Shown: one piece after another, positions 1 through 8,211 of the stretch
How positions within the stretch are numbered: position 1 is the stretch's first letter
How the letters are laid out: every line of letters starts with the position of its first letter
From: Rhodobiaceae bacterium UBA7378
GTDB lineage: Bacteria > Pseudomonadota > Alphaproteobacteria > RS24
NCBI GenBank assembly: GCA_002469805.1
Contig: DKNW01000082.1
Coordinates: 1-14,807 of the forward strand
Direction: 5' to 3'
DNA length: 14,807 nt
Notes under the pieces: model-generated
The model's input: the letters and a program-made list of their open reading frames with translations, nothing else
The model's database searches: none
What the model was told of the DNA's origin: nothing
Translations under genes and position numbers: made by a program

Positions 1-1674
1 TTTGTGCAGCCGGGGGTTTTCGTATCGTACTTGGCGCAAAGTCCAGATTTCGCCGGCTTCGAGACCGCGGGTGATTATGTTCTGCAGGGCGTGATGGATA
101 ATGAAGATAAACAGCGCGCGCATCAGATCATGGCCGACCTAAATATCGAGGCAACGGCACCGCTCACGCCAATGTCGGGCGGGGAGCGCCGCCGGGTGGC
201 GCTGGCGCATGTCATGGCACCCCAGCCCGATATTTTGCTGCTCGACGAGCCAACAAACCATCTGGATTTGCCTGCGATTGAATGGCTGGAAACCAGCTTG
301 CGGCAAATTAATTCCGCGCTGGTGGTTGTGAGCCATGACCGCCGGTTTTTGAAAAACCTAACCGATCAGACGGTTTGGCTCGACCGCGGACGCACGCGCA
401 TTATGCGCAAAAATTTCACCCATTTTGAAGATTGGCGCGATGTTGAATTGGAGCGTGAACAACAAGAACAGCACAAGCTCGACCGCAAAATCGCCCGCGA
501 GGAAGACTGGATACGCTACGGCGTTTCGGGGCGACGCAAACGCAATGTGCGTCGCGTTGCCGAGCTTGCGCAGTTACGCCAAAACCGGCAAGACCATCGT
601 GGCCCAGATGGTCAGGTTGATGCAGCGCTGGTAGCAGGTGAAAAGTCTGGCAAGCTGGTTGTGAAGGCCGACAAGCTGGTCAAAAAGTTTGGCGACAAGC
701 GCGTGGTCGACGGGTTCACGACGCAAATTAAGCGTGGCGACAGAGTGGGTCTCGTCGGTGCGAACGGGGCCGGCAAAACCACCTTGCTAAAAATGCTGTT
801 AGGGGAACTGGAACCCGATAGCGGCAATGTTCGCTTGGGTAAAAATCTTTCCGTGCTGGTGCTCGATCAAGCCCGGGCGGGTATCAAAAAGGATTGGACC
901 ATCAAGGATGCGCTGACCGATGGCGCTGGCGATCTCGTGTCTATCGGCGAGGAGACAATGCACGTGATCGGCTATATGAAAAACTTTCTGTTTCATCCGG
1001 CACAAATGCGCACACCCGCCAATGTTTTGTCCGGCGGTGAGTTGGCCCGGCTTTTGCTTGCGCGCGGCCTGCGCCAGCCGTCTAATGTGCTGGTTATGGA
1101 TGAGCCGACCAACGATCTTGATCTGGAGACGCTTGACCTGCTGCAGGAAATGATCGCCGCTTATGACGGGACGGTTATTCTTGTGAGCCATGATCGCGAC
1201 TTCCTCGACCATACAGTCACCAGCATTATCCGATCGGAGGATAATGGCGCATGGGTTGAATATGCTGGTGGATATTCCGACATGCAGGCCCAACGCAAAG
1301 CGCAGAGCCGTGCGCAAAATGGCGGCCCATCAGCCCAGAGCGGGGGTGCGACTGGCGCATCAGGCACAAATGCATCAGGGGACAAATCACAGGTCAAATC
1401 TGAAAACCAAAAGCCGCCTTCGCGCCCGGCGCAAAAGCTGACCTATCGCGATAAATATGCCCTTGAGAACTTGCCTGCAGAAATGGAAGACCTGCGGGTG
1501 CAAATCGATGCGTGCCAGAAAAAACTCGATGATCCCACATTGTTCAGCCGTGACGCAGCCCAGTTTTCGGCGTTGGCGGATCAATTATCTGCGGCGCGCG
1601 ATCGGCTCGAAAAAGCAGAAGAAGAATGGCTGGCCCTTGAAATCTTGCGCGAAGAGGTCGAAGGCGGTGCCTAA
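1..1674 (+). CDS. uup: ABC-F family ATPase, Uup type (5' end cut by window edge)
   Basis: Soluble tandem ABC ATPase without membrane segments. Numbering from the GTG at base 4, the first nucleotide-binding domain shows signature MSGGERRR (57-64) and Walker B ILLLDEPTNHLD (77-88). Its Walker A lies off the left edge, so the true start is upstream and the GTG is only an internal codon. A charged, basic linker (about 140-200) follows. The second domain has Walker A GANGAGKTT (252-260), signature LSGGE (342-346) and Walker B VLVMDEPTNDLD (362-373). A Ser/Gly/Ala-rich spacer (about 435-465) leads to a charged coiled-coil tail (about 475-553), the arrangement of Uup with its C-terminal nucleic-acid-binding domain. 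Known for the family: E. coli Uup affects precise transposon excision and ABC-F proteins act on ribosomes. Which role applies here is not visible. The frame ends in TAA and is intact in the window. Another ABC-F subfamily is possible, but the C-terminal coiled coil favours Uup. Confidence 0.93.
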   Translation, partial: FVQPGVFVSYLAQSPDFAGFETAGDYVLQGVMDNEDKQRAHQIMADLNIEATAPLTPMSGGERRRVALAHVMAPQPDILLLDEPTNHLDLPAIEWLETSLRQINSALVVVSHDRRFLKNLTDQTVWLDRGRTRIMRKNFTHFEDWRDVELEREQQEQHKLDRKIAREEDWIRYGVSGRRKRNVRRVAELAQLRQNRQDHRGPDGQVDAALVAGEKSGKLVVKADKLVKKFGDKRVVDGFTTQIKRGDRVGLVGANGAGKTTLLKMLLGELEPDSGNVRLGKNLSVLVLDQARAGIKKDWTIKDALTDGAGDLVSIGEETMHVIGYMKNFLFHPAQMRTPANVLSGGELARLLLARGLRQPSNVLVMDEPTNDLDLETLDLLQEMIAAYDGTVILVSHDRDFLDHTVTSIIRSEDNGAWVEYAGGYSDMQAQRKAQSRAQNGGPSAQSGGATGASGTNASGDKSQVKSENQKPPSRPAQKLTYRDKYALENLPAEMEDLRVQIDACQKKLDDPTLFSRDAAQFSALADQLSAARDRLEKAEEEWLALEILREEVEGGA

Positions 1675-1698
1675 GCAGCTCTGAATGTCTTGAACTGA

Positions 1699-1728
1699 CT
1701 GACACAGTGCCATGTTCTGCACTAAGAT
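1699..1728 (+). promoter_or_regulatory. Possible sigma-70-like promoter for the EthD-fold gene
   Basis: CTGACA (1699-1704, 5 of 6 to the -35 consensus) and TAAGAT (1723-1728, 4 of 6 to -10) are separated by 18 nt, in the 73-base gap after uup. Transcription would start near 1735, right at the GGGAGG ribosome binding site (1735-1740), leaving a very short leader. That makes the call weak; read-through from uup is the alternative. The same gap contains a 5-bp inverted repeat (AGTGC/GCACT) ahead of a T5 run. Confidence 0.27.
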
Positions 1729-1747
1729 GTTTTTGGGAGGATTGTTC

Positions 1748-2122
1748 ATGTTGAAGATCGTTTTTTGCATTCGTCGTCGCGCTGATATTTCAGCCGATGA
1801 ATTTTATCGTTATTGGTTGGATGAGCACGCGCCGAAAGTGCGACGTGTGGCTGAGGCTATCGGTGCCGTGCGCTATGTACAGAGCCATACGTGTCTGCCC
1901 GAGATGAACGCCGACCTTGCTGCGGGGCGCGGCACACAAAGCCCTTATGACGGTATTACCGAAGTTTGGTTTCGCGACGAGCAGCATATGCGCGCGGCCA
2001 TGGTGACCCCGGCGGGGGTGGAGGCTGGCCGTTTTTTGGTCGCTGACGAAAGCACCTTCATCGATTTTGCCGGTTCCAGCTTGTTCATGACCCACGAGCA
2101 CGAAATTTTTAATCTCGCTTGA
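1748..2122 (+). CDS. EthD domain-containing small protein
   Basis: A 124-residue protein of the dimeric alpha/beta-barrel EthD family. Typical features are the opening beta strand LKIVFCIRRR, then ISADEFYRYWLDEHAPKVRR (W23, H27, P29), the core strand YDGITEVWF (67-75), and DESTFIDF (101-108) near the end. The start is set by GGGAGG seven bases before the ATG at 1748. An in-frame ATG at 1712 would place that ribosome binding site inside the gene and lacks one of its own. Family members are small cytoplasmic proteins found beside oxidative degradation genes; EthD of the ethyl tert-butyl ether system is the namesake, with unclear biochemistry. No partner gene is adjacent: uup lies 73 bases upstream and the NAD(P)HX repair gene converges 2 bases downstream. 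A substrate cannot be named from sequence. Confidence 0.85.
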   Translation: MLKIVFCIRRRADISADEFYRYWLDEHAPKVRRVAEAIGAVRYVQSHTCLPEMNADLAAGRGTQSPYDGITEVWFRDEQHMRAAMVTPAGVEAGRFLVADESTFIDFAGSSLFMTHEHEIFNLA

Positions 2123-2124
2123 AT

Positions 2125-3636
2125 CTAAAGCGCCGACCATATTTCGCTATGACCCGACAATATATTGCGCGCATGATGATGCGCTTCACCCAGCGCGTCC
2201 AAAACATCTCCAGCGATAATGCTATGGCCCGCGCGTGCATTGATCGCAGTTCTTGCGGCATGGGTGTGTACGTAAACCCCGGCTTGGGCAATCTGGTCTG
2301 CGGCCAGTTCGTGATGCTGCGACCACAGCCCGCCAATAATACCCGCCAGCACATCGCCCGCGCCTGCCGTGCCAAGGCGTCCATCGGCAAACGGACATAT
2401 CGTTGTCATTTCGCCGCTAATTAATGTGCCTGCACCTTTCAGCACCCAGGTACCGCCATAGTGCGCCCGCAAGCTGGCAAGCTGGGCAAATCTGTCCGGA
2501 TCAGGCGTCGGCGCGAGCGCGCGCGCTTCGCCCGGATGTGGTGTCGCAATAAATGCGGCGTGTCGCGCTGCCGGCTGCGCGCGGGCCAGCCAGCGTAAAC
2601 CATCCGCATCGAGCACGAGGGGAATATCGGCGTGCCAGATGGTTTCCAGATGCGTGTCAAACCCGTCGCCAAGACCCGGCCCGGCAATGCACACGCGGAA
2701 CGTATCGAGCTGGGCCAATAAGTCGTCGGGTGTCAGGATAATCAATTCAGGCGGTCGGTCGAAGGTGTTTTCTGGCGTGGCCCAAAAAACCTTTCCCGCA
2801 CCGGCGCGCAAACTCGCTAGGCCCGCCAGCTGGCCCGCGCCTTCCATGCCCACCACACCAGCTAGCAAAGCTGCACTGCCCCGCGTGCCTTTATGAGCGG
2901 TGGCGGCGGGCGACATGGCGAGACACGTCGGCGGGGTTAGCAGCCGCGCGACAGCAGGTGCGCGTCGCGTTTCATGACCCAAATCGCTGAAATGAACTTC
3001 CCCGCATCTGTCAGGCCCGTCGCCGGTTAAAATCCCGGCTTTTAAGGTTAAAAAGGTCACGGTGTGGTGTGCTGTACTGCAAGGCGTATAGGCATTGCCG
3101 GTGTCAGCATCGAGGCCAGAAGGTATATCGAGCGCGATAATACGCGCTGCGTCCGTCTGATGTGCCGCGTTGAGAGCTTTGATAATGTCGGCTAATGGGC
3201 CATCGGGTGCCCGATTGAGACCAATGCCCAACAGCGCGTCAATATAAAGTGCGCTTGGGGGCAATGTGCCCGTCCAGTCATGAATTTTGAGGCCCAGATC
3301 AGTGCAAAAATCACGGGCCAGTGCAGCGTCACCTGTCGGCGTGCCATAGCCGAGTATTGTGACATCAAAACCTGCTAAACAAGCGAGTGCGCCAAGCCCA
3401 TAGCCATCACCGCCATTATTGCCCGACCCTGCCAGAACCACCATATTGGTGAGGCCTGCGCCGGTTGCGTCATTTTTTGAGGCGGGAAGTCTACGAATCA
3501 GATCAAGGGTCGCCTGCGCCGCGCGCATCATAAGTTGAAACCCCGGCGTGCCATTATCAATAATGGCCCGGTCAATTTGTCGGGTGCCCGCAGTGTCGTG
3601 AACGACCGGCGGGAAGGGGGCATGCAGCGCAAACAT
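2125..3636 (-). CDS. nnr: Bifunctional NAD(P)H-hydrate epimerase / ADP-dependent NAD(P)H-hydrate dehydratase
   Basis: Repairs NADHX and NADPHX, the damaged hydrated cofactors: the N-terminal half epimerises R to S, and the C-terminal half dehydrates S-NAD(P)HX using ADP. Numbering from the ATG at 3636 (503 aa), the YjeF_N/NnrE domain has GSGNNGGDG (70-78), an aspartate in YIDALLGIGLNR and DIPSGLDADTGN (170-181). The NnrD domain begins at HKGTRG (248-253) and ends with the nucleotide-site motif GTAGAGDVLAG (422-432), with VLDADGL and TPHPGEA between, as in the fused E. coli YjeF/Nnr. In-frame starts also exist at 3678 (ATG) and 3690 (TTG). None has a clear ribosome binding site; 3636 was chosen because it leaves about a dozen residues before the conserved start of the domain, as in relatives. 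It converges with the EthD gene and diverges from mmsA. Confidence 0.94.
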   Translation of the reverse strand: MFALHAPFPPVVHDTAGTRQIDRAIIDNGTPGFQLMMRAAQATLDLIRRLPASKNDATGAGLTNMVVLAGSGNNGGDGYGLGALACLAGFDVTILGYGTPTGDAALARDFCTDLGLKIHDWTGTLPPSALYIDALLGIGLNRAPDGPLADIIKALNAAHQTDAARIIALDIPSGLDADTGNAYTPCSTAHHTVTFLTLKAGILTGDGPDRCGEVHFSDLGHETRRAPAVARLLTPPTCLAMSPAATAHKGTRGSAALLAGVVGMEGAGQLAGLASLRAGAGKVFWATPENTFDRPPELIILTPDDLLAQLDTFRVCIAGPGLGDGFDTHLETIWHADIPLVLDADGLRWLARAQPAARHAAFIATPHPGEARALAPTPDPDRFAQLASLRAHYGGTWVLKGAGTLISGEMTTICPFADGRLGTAGAGDVLAGIIGGLWSQHHELAADQIAQAGVYVHTHAARTAINARAGHSIIAGDVLDALGEAHHHARNILSGHSEIWSAL

Positions 3637-3732
3637 GCAAACATTAGAGGCGATTGGTGTGGCGGGTGCAAGAATCATATCGCTTGGCAAATGCGCATCT
3701 AAAGCTCTAAGTTACGCGCTCAGGAGAGAGCC

Positions 3733-5229
3733 ATGAGACACGTCCAACATTTTATTTCAGGTAACAGTGTTGCGGGTAGCGACAGCCGGATGGGCGATAT
3801 TTTCGACCCGAGCACGGGGCAGGTGCAGGCACAAGTCTGCATGGGCACGACGCATGATGTTGACCGCGCGGTGCAATCTGCGCTGGCGGCCCAACCAGAA
3901 TGGGCGGCGACCAATCCGCAGCGGCGCGCGCGTGTTATGTTCCGGTTCAAGGAATTGCTTGAGGCAAATATGGACGAACTGGCGGCGCTTTTGTCGTGCG
4001 AGCATGGCAAGGTTATTGCTGACTCCAAGGGCGATATCCAGCGTGGCCTTGAGGTCATCGAATTTGCCTGCGGTATCCCCCATCTGTTGAAGGGCGAATA
4101 TACGGAAGGTGCGGGACCGGGCATTGATATTTATTCGATGCGCCAACCCTTAGGTGTGGTGGCGGGTATTACACCGTTCAATTTTCCGGCGATGATCCCG
4201 ATGTGGATGTTCGGCATCGCGCTGGCCTGTGGCAATGCATTTATTCTGAAGCCTTCGGAAAAAGACCCCTCTGTGCCGGTAAGACTGGCCGAGCTTATGC
4301 GCGAAGCGGGTGCGCCGGAGGGCGTGCTGAATGTGGTGCAGGGCGACAAGGTGGTGGTTGACGCTATTCTAACGCATGACGATATTCGTGCGGTTAGCTT
4401 TGTTGGGTCATCTGATATTGCCCAATATGTTTATGCAACAGGCACGGCCCACGGCAAACGCGTGCAGGCAATGGGCGGGGCTAAAAACCATGGCATTATT
4501 CTGCCGGACGCGGACATGGACCAAGTTGTTGCCGATATTGCGGGGGCTGCTTTCGGATCCGCGGGTGAGCGTTGCATGGCGCTGCCTGTGGCAGTGCCAG
4601 TGGGCGAAGAGACGGCCGATATTTTTGTCGATCGCATGCGTGGGGAAATCGACAAGTTGAAAATCGGGGTCGCCTCTGATCCAGATGCACATTTTGGTCC
4701 GGTCGTAACGGCTACGCACCGCCAGCGCATCGAGTCGTATATTGAGATGGGGGTCAATGAAGGTGCTGATCTGTTGGTTGACGGGCGCGGCGCAAGTTTG
4801 CAGGGCCACGAGGATGGCTTTTTTATTGGACCATCGCTGTTCGATCGGGTGACACCAGATATGCAAAGCTATAGGGATGAAATTTTCGGCCCCGTTTTGC
4901 AAGTTGTACGCGCCGAAACACTGGAAGCTGCGGCACGGCTGCCAAGTGAGCATCAGTATGGTAATGGCGTTGCGCTGTTCACCCGCAATGGCCTTGCTGC
5001 GCGCGAATTTGCCGCTAAAGTCAATGTTGGCATGGTCGGCATAAATGTGCCGATCCCAGTGCCGGTGGCCTATCATAGTTTTGGCGGTTGGAAGCGTTCA
5101 GCCTTTGGTGATACGAACCAGCATGGTGTAGAGGGCATTCGGTTCTATACGAAAACAAAAACGGTCACGCAGCGCTGGCCTTCGGGCGATGTGCAGGATC
5201 AGTCTTTTGTCATCCCTACAATGGGGTAG
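3733..5229 (+). CDS. mmsA: Methylmalonate-semialdehyde dehydrogenase, CoA-acylating
   Basis: Oxidises methylmalonate semialdehyde or malonate semialdehyde with NAD+ and CoA to propionyl-CoA or acetyl-CoA, in valine, inositol and beta-alanine catabolism. The 498-residue length matches the family. Visible are TPFNFP (147-152), the cofactor-binding lysine in ILKPSE (K173), FVGS (223-226), and the catalytic cysteine in GSAGERCMALPVAV (C281). Most aldehyde dehydrogenases have a general-base glutamate near residue 251; here the segment reads GGAKNHG (N252), as expected for CoA-acylating MmsA enzymes rather than hydrolytic ones. AGGAGA (3722-3727) precedes the ATG by 5 bases. Only 39 bases separate its stop from the flavin monooxygenase gene, so co-transcription is likely. 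The omega-aminotransferase further down could supply a semialdehyde substrate. Confidence 0.95.
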   Translation: MRHVQHFISGNSVAGSDSRMGDIFDPSTGQVQAQVCMGTTHDVDRAVQSALAAQPEWAATNPQRRARVMFRFKELLEANMDELAALLSCEHGKVIADSKGDIQRGLEVIEFACGIPHLLKGEYTEGAGPGIDIYSMRQPLGVVAGITPFNFPAMIPMWMFGIALACGNAFILKPSEKDPSVPVRLAELMREAGAPEGVLNVVQGDKVVVDAILTHDDIRAVSFVGSSDIAQYVYATGTAHGKRVQAMGGAKNHGIILPDADMDQVVADIAGAAFGSAGERCMALPVAVPVGEETADIFVDRMRGEIDKLKIGVASDPDAHFGPVVTATHRQRIESYIEMGVNEGADLLVDGRGASLQGHEDGFFIGPSLFDRVTPDMQSYRDEIFGPVLQVVRAETLEAAARLPSEHQYGNGVALFTRNGLAAREFAAKVNVGMVGINVPIPVPVAYHSFGGWKRSAFGDTNQHGVEGIRFYTKTKTVTQRWPSGDVQDQSFVIPTMG

Positions 5230-5268
5230 GCCGAGGCGGCAGGTATTGAAATTCGTTAAGGAATAAAA

Positions 5269-6735
5269 ATGACAAACGAACATATTGACGTTCTGGTTGT
5301 AGGCGCGGGTATCTCAGGTATTAGCGCAGCACATCATTTAATAGAAAACTGTCCGCAAAAGTCTTTCCTGATACTCGAAGGCCGCGCATCAATTGGGGGT
5401 ACATGGGATCTTTTCAAATATCCCGGCATCCGGTCAGATAGCGACATGTACACGCTTGGCTTTTCGTTTCGTCCTTGGCGGGACGCGAAGGCAATTGCGG
5501 ACGGACCAGCTATCATGTCCTATCTGCAAGGCGCGGTAGATGATGACGGTTTGCGGGAAAAAATCCGGTTCAGCCGTAAGGTCACCAAGGCCGAATGGTC
5601 AACACAGCGCGGCTTGTGGACGGTGACGGTTCATAATGATGAAACTGCCCAAGACGAAGTGTACACCTGCAATTTTGTGCATTTATGCACGGGCTATTAC
5701 AATTATGAGCAGGGTCATCGTCCCGATTTTCCGGGAGAAGAAAACTTCAAAGGCCCGGTTATCCATCCGCAATTTTGGCCCGAAGATCTCGATTATGAAA
5801 ACAAGAAAATGCTTGTCATCGGGTCGGGCGCGACGGCGATAACGCTTGTGCCATCGCTGGCCAAAAAAGCGGAAAAAGTGACGATGTTGCAGCGCTCACC
5901 AACCTATATTGTGTCCATGCCGGCCGAGAATAAGATCGCCAACTGGTCGCGGCGTAATTTGCCGGCGCAATTCGCCTATGGGCTGACGCGGTGGCGTAAT
6001 GTGATTATGAACCGCATTTTCTTCTGGTACTGCCGAAAATTTCCTACAAAAGCCAAGGAGATTTTGCTGAAGGGTGTGCGGGCGCAGGTGCCAGAAGGCT
6101 TTGATGTAGAGAAGCATATGACCCCGACATATAAAGTGTGGGACCAGCGTGTATGCCTTGCACCAGACGGTGATTTTTTTGCGGCGTTGCGGCGCGGCAA
6201 AGCTGACATTGTGACCGATCATATCGACACATTTACATCGCACGGCGTGAAGCTTAAATCGGGAGAAGAGATCGAGGCTGACATTATCGTGACGGCAACC
6301 GGGCTGGATTTGAAATTTTTCGGTGGCGTAGATATTCAGGTCGATAACGCGCCTGTGCTGGCGAAAGACACCATGACTTATAAAGGCATGATGTTTTCCG
6401 GTGTCCCGAACCTTGCCCTTTCAAGCGGGTACACAAATGCATCATGGACGCTGAAATGCGACCTGACCTCGGCCTATGTATGCCGGCTTTTGAACCATAT
6501 GGATAAAAAAGGTTACTCGCATGCACGCCCAGAAATCGACTGGACGGACATGGATGTCGCGCCATTGCTTGATTTCACATCTGGCTATGTGGTGCGCAAA
6601 CTGGATGAATTGCCCAAGCAAGGCAAGGTTACCCCGTGGCGTCTGCACCAGAATTATCTGCTGGATATCATGATGCTGCGCATGGGCCGCGTAACTGACG
6701 GTATGGCTTTTTCCCGAAGCGATAAATCCAGCTAG
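5269..6735 (+). CDS. ethA: EthA-like FAD-dependent Baeyer-Villiger monooxygenase
   Basis: NADPH- and O2-dependent flavoprotein, expected to insert oxygen next to a ketone carbonyl or to S-oxygenate thioamides/thioethers. In the 488 residues: FAD Rossmann GAGISG (12-17), GGTWDLFKYPGIRSDSDMYT (43-62), the Baeyer-Villiger fingerprint FKGPVIHPQFWP (160-171), NADPH Rossmann GSGATA (185-190), TMLQRSPTYIVS, the ATG-type motif ATGLDLKFFGG, and YTNASWTLK near the end. From memory these segments, the overall length and the C-terminal DELPKQGKVTPWRLHQNY block follow mycobacterial EthA closely, nearer than to cyclohexanone monooxygenases. AAGGA (5258-5262) lies 6 bases before the ATG. It follows mmsA by 39 bases and is probably translated from the same mRNA. 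The physiological substrate is unknown; a carbonyl compound from branched-chain or xenobiotic breakdown is an inference from the neighbour only. Confidence 0.92.
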   Translation: MTNEHIDVLVVGAGISGISAAHHLIENCPQKSFLILEGRASIGGTWDLFKYPGIRSDSDMYTLGFSFRPWRDAKAIADGPAIMSYLQGAVDDDGLREKIRFSRKVTKAEWSTQRGLWTVTVHNDETAQDEVYTCNFVHLCTGYYNYEQGHRPDFPGEENFKGPVIHPQFWPEDLDYENKKMLVIGSGATAITLVPSLAKKAEKVTMLQRSPTYIVSMPAENKIANWSRRNLPAQFAYGLTRWRNVIMNRIFFWYCRKFPTKAKEILLKGVRAQVPEGFDVEKHMTPTYKVWDQRVCLAPDGDFFAALRRGKADIVTDHIDTFTSHGVKLKSGEEIEADIIVTATGLDLKFFGGVDIQVDNAPVLAKDTMTYKGMMFSGVPNLALSSGYTNASWTLKCDLTSAYVCRLLNHMDKKGYSHARPEIDWTDMDVAPLLDFTSGYVVRKLDELPKQGKVTPWRLHQNYLLDIMMLRMGRVTDGMAFSRSDKSS

Positions 6736-6756
6736 GCCTTGCTGCAATAAGACCGC

Positions 6757-8067
6757 TTAAATCTCATGTAATACGTCGCGCAGCGTGGCGAATAATGTAT
6801 CGATCTCTGCTGGCGATATAATCAGAGGGGGCGATAGCGCGATCGTGTCGCCCGTGGTCCGTATAAGAACGCCCTTGTCGAAGGCCGCGCGAAAAGCATC
6901 AAACGCACGCTTGACCGGCGCGCCCTCTACCGGGGCAAGTTCGACAGCGCCCATTAGCCCGATATTGCGGATATCGATGACATGGGGACAATCTGCCAGC
7001 GCGTGCAAGCCGTCTTCCCATTGCTGGCTTAAATCGCTGGCCCGGGTGAAAAGGTTTTCGCTTTCGTAAATATCAATCGTGGCAAGAGCAGCGGCACATG
7101 CTGCCGGATGGCCTGAATATGTGTAGCCGTGAAAAAACTCGATCAGATGTTCCGGCCCGTGCATAAAGGCGTCGTGAATATCTTGTGTCACCATTACCGC
7201 GCCCATCGGAATGGTGGCGCTGGTTAAGCCTTTGGCAAGCGCCATGATATCGGGGGTGATGCCGAAATAATCGCTGCCAAAAGCGGTTCCAAGGCGCCCG
7301 AAGCCGGTAATAACCTCATCGAAAATAAGCAAAATGCCGTGCTTGGTGCATAATTCGCGCAAGCGCTCCAGATACCCAATGGGCGGTACCAACACGCCGG
7401 TGGATCCGGCAACGGGTTCAACCATCACTGCGGCGATACGGTGACCGCCATATTTGTCGATCAAAATTTCCAGATGATCGGCAAAATCTAGACCATGTTT
7501 GGGCTGGCCGCGTGAGAATGCGTTTCTGTCCAGATCATGTGTGTCGGGTAGATGATCAGTATCCGGTAATAATGGCCCAAAAGCCGCGCGGTTGTTTGGG
7601 ATACCGCCTGCTGAAATACCGCCGAAATTAACGCCGTGATACCCGCGCGCGCGGCCGATGAGAACCGTGCGTTCAGTTTCGCCGCGTGCATGGAAATAAG
7701 CCCGCGCGATTTTCATGGCGGTGTCGGCGCTTTCCGAGCCAGAATTTGTAAAAAAGGCTTGCGTCAAATTCGCCGGTGTTATGGCCCGCAAACGATTAGC
7801 AAGGTTGAAGGCTAGCGGATGCGCAACTTGCAAATTCGGCGCATAGTCCAGTTCGGCCAGTTGGTCAGCTATAGCGGCGGTAATTTCTGGGCGGCAATGA
7901 CCGGCATTTACGCACCACAGACCGGCTGTGCCATCAAGAATTGATTGCCCATCGGCGCTTTGGTAATACATGCCCCGCGCACGCGTGAGCATACGCGGGT
8001 TTTTGCGAAATTGGCGGCTTGCCGTGAACGGCATGAAGAAAGCGTCAAGATCGTTCGGATGTGTCAT
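6757..8067 (-). CDS. Class III PLP-dependent omega-aminotransferase (beta-alanine--pyruvate type)
   Basis: Fold-type I transaminase that moves an amino group from an omega-amino acid or amine to pyruvate or another oxo acid. Using the ATG at 8067 (436 aa): MPFTASRQF near the N-terminus, NSGSES (108-113) and RGYHG (141-145) for cofactor binding, EPVAGSTG (217-224), LIFDEVITGFGR with the PLP-nitrogen aspartate D250, and the Schiff-base lysine in ALAKG (K279). The frame stays open to a GTG at 8169 (470 aa), with another ATG at 8151, but relatives begin close to MTHPNDLDAFFMPFTA and the extra 34 residues look unlike the family. No start has a clear ribosome binding site. If the substrate is beta-alanine, the product malonate semialdehyde is one that MmsA-type enzymes can use; that link is inferred. 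Taurine, putrescine or other amines cannot be excluded. It converges with ethA (21-base gap). Confidence 0.92.
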   Translation of the reverse strand: MTHPNDLDAFFMPFTASRQFRKNPRMLTRARGMYYQSADGQSILDGTAGLWCVNAGHCRPEITAAIADQLAELDYAPNLQVAHPLAFNLANRLRAITPANLTQAFFTNSGSESADTAMKIARAYFHARGETERTVLIGRARGYHGVNFGGISAGGIPNNRAAFGPLLPDTDHLPDTHDLDRNAFSRGQPKHGLDFADHLEILIDKYGGHRIAAVMVEPVAGSTGVLVPPIGYLERLRELCTKHGILLIFDEVITGFGRLGTAFGSDYFGITPDIMALAKGLTSATIPMGAVMVTQDIHDAFMHGPEHLIEFFHGYTYSGHPAACAAALATIDIYESENLFTRASDLSQQWEDGLHALADCPHVIDIRNIGLMGAVELAPVEGAPVKRAFDAFRAAFDKGVLIRTTGDTIALSPPLIISPAEIDTLFATLRDVLHEI

Positions 8068-8157
8068 AATAAATTCATGCGATAATTCGGTTTTTTGAAC
8101 AGCGTCGTCGGATTGTGTTCTCGGGTAACGTTCCAGCTTTAAATGAAACATGCCCTG

Positions 8158-8179
8158 ATCTTGCCCCACAGTGCAAGAT
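8158..8179. repeat. 7-bp perfect inverted repeat in a divergent spacer
   Basis: ATCTTGC (8158-8164) and GCAAGAT (8173-8179) flank 8 bases (CCCACAGT). The repeat sits between the aminotransferase and DUF3604 genes, 33 bases before the DUF3604 ATG. No T-run follows on either strand, so a terminator is unlikely. A dimeric regulator's operator or a chance repeat are the options. Confidence 0.35.
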
Positions 8180-8211
8180 GAGGCAAACTCCGTCCATTCA
8201 AAGGGGTAGCT

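Noticed and set aside
799..1317. A 172-codon minus-strand open frame inside uup
   Set aside because: It is the antisense shadow of the conserved second ATPase domain; it has no recognisable domain and no ribosome binding site.
1706..1723. AGTGC/GCACT hairpin followed by T5 as a uup terminator
   Set aside because: Only 5 base pairs with an 8-base loop, and the T-run begins 5 bases after the stem; too weak to call, and it overlaps the possible promoter of the next gene.
4408..5076. A 222-codon minus-strand open frame inside mmsA
   Set aside because: Shadow of the catalytic domain of mmsA, including C281; its low-complexity His/Arg-rich translation is typical of antisense frames.
8068..8169. 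N-terminal extension of the aminotransferase to the GTG at 8169 or the ATG at 8151
   Set aside because: The extra 34 residues do not resemble the family, which starts near the MTHPNDLDAFFMPFTA segment. No ribosome binding site favours the upstream starts.
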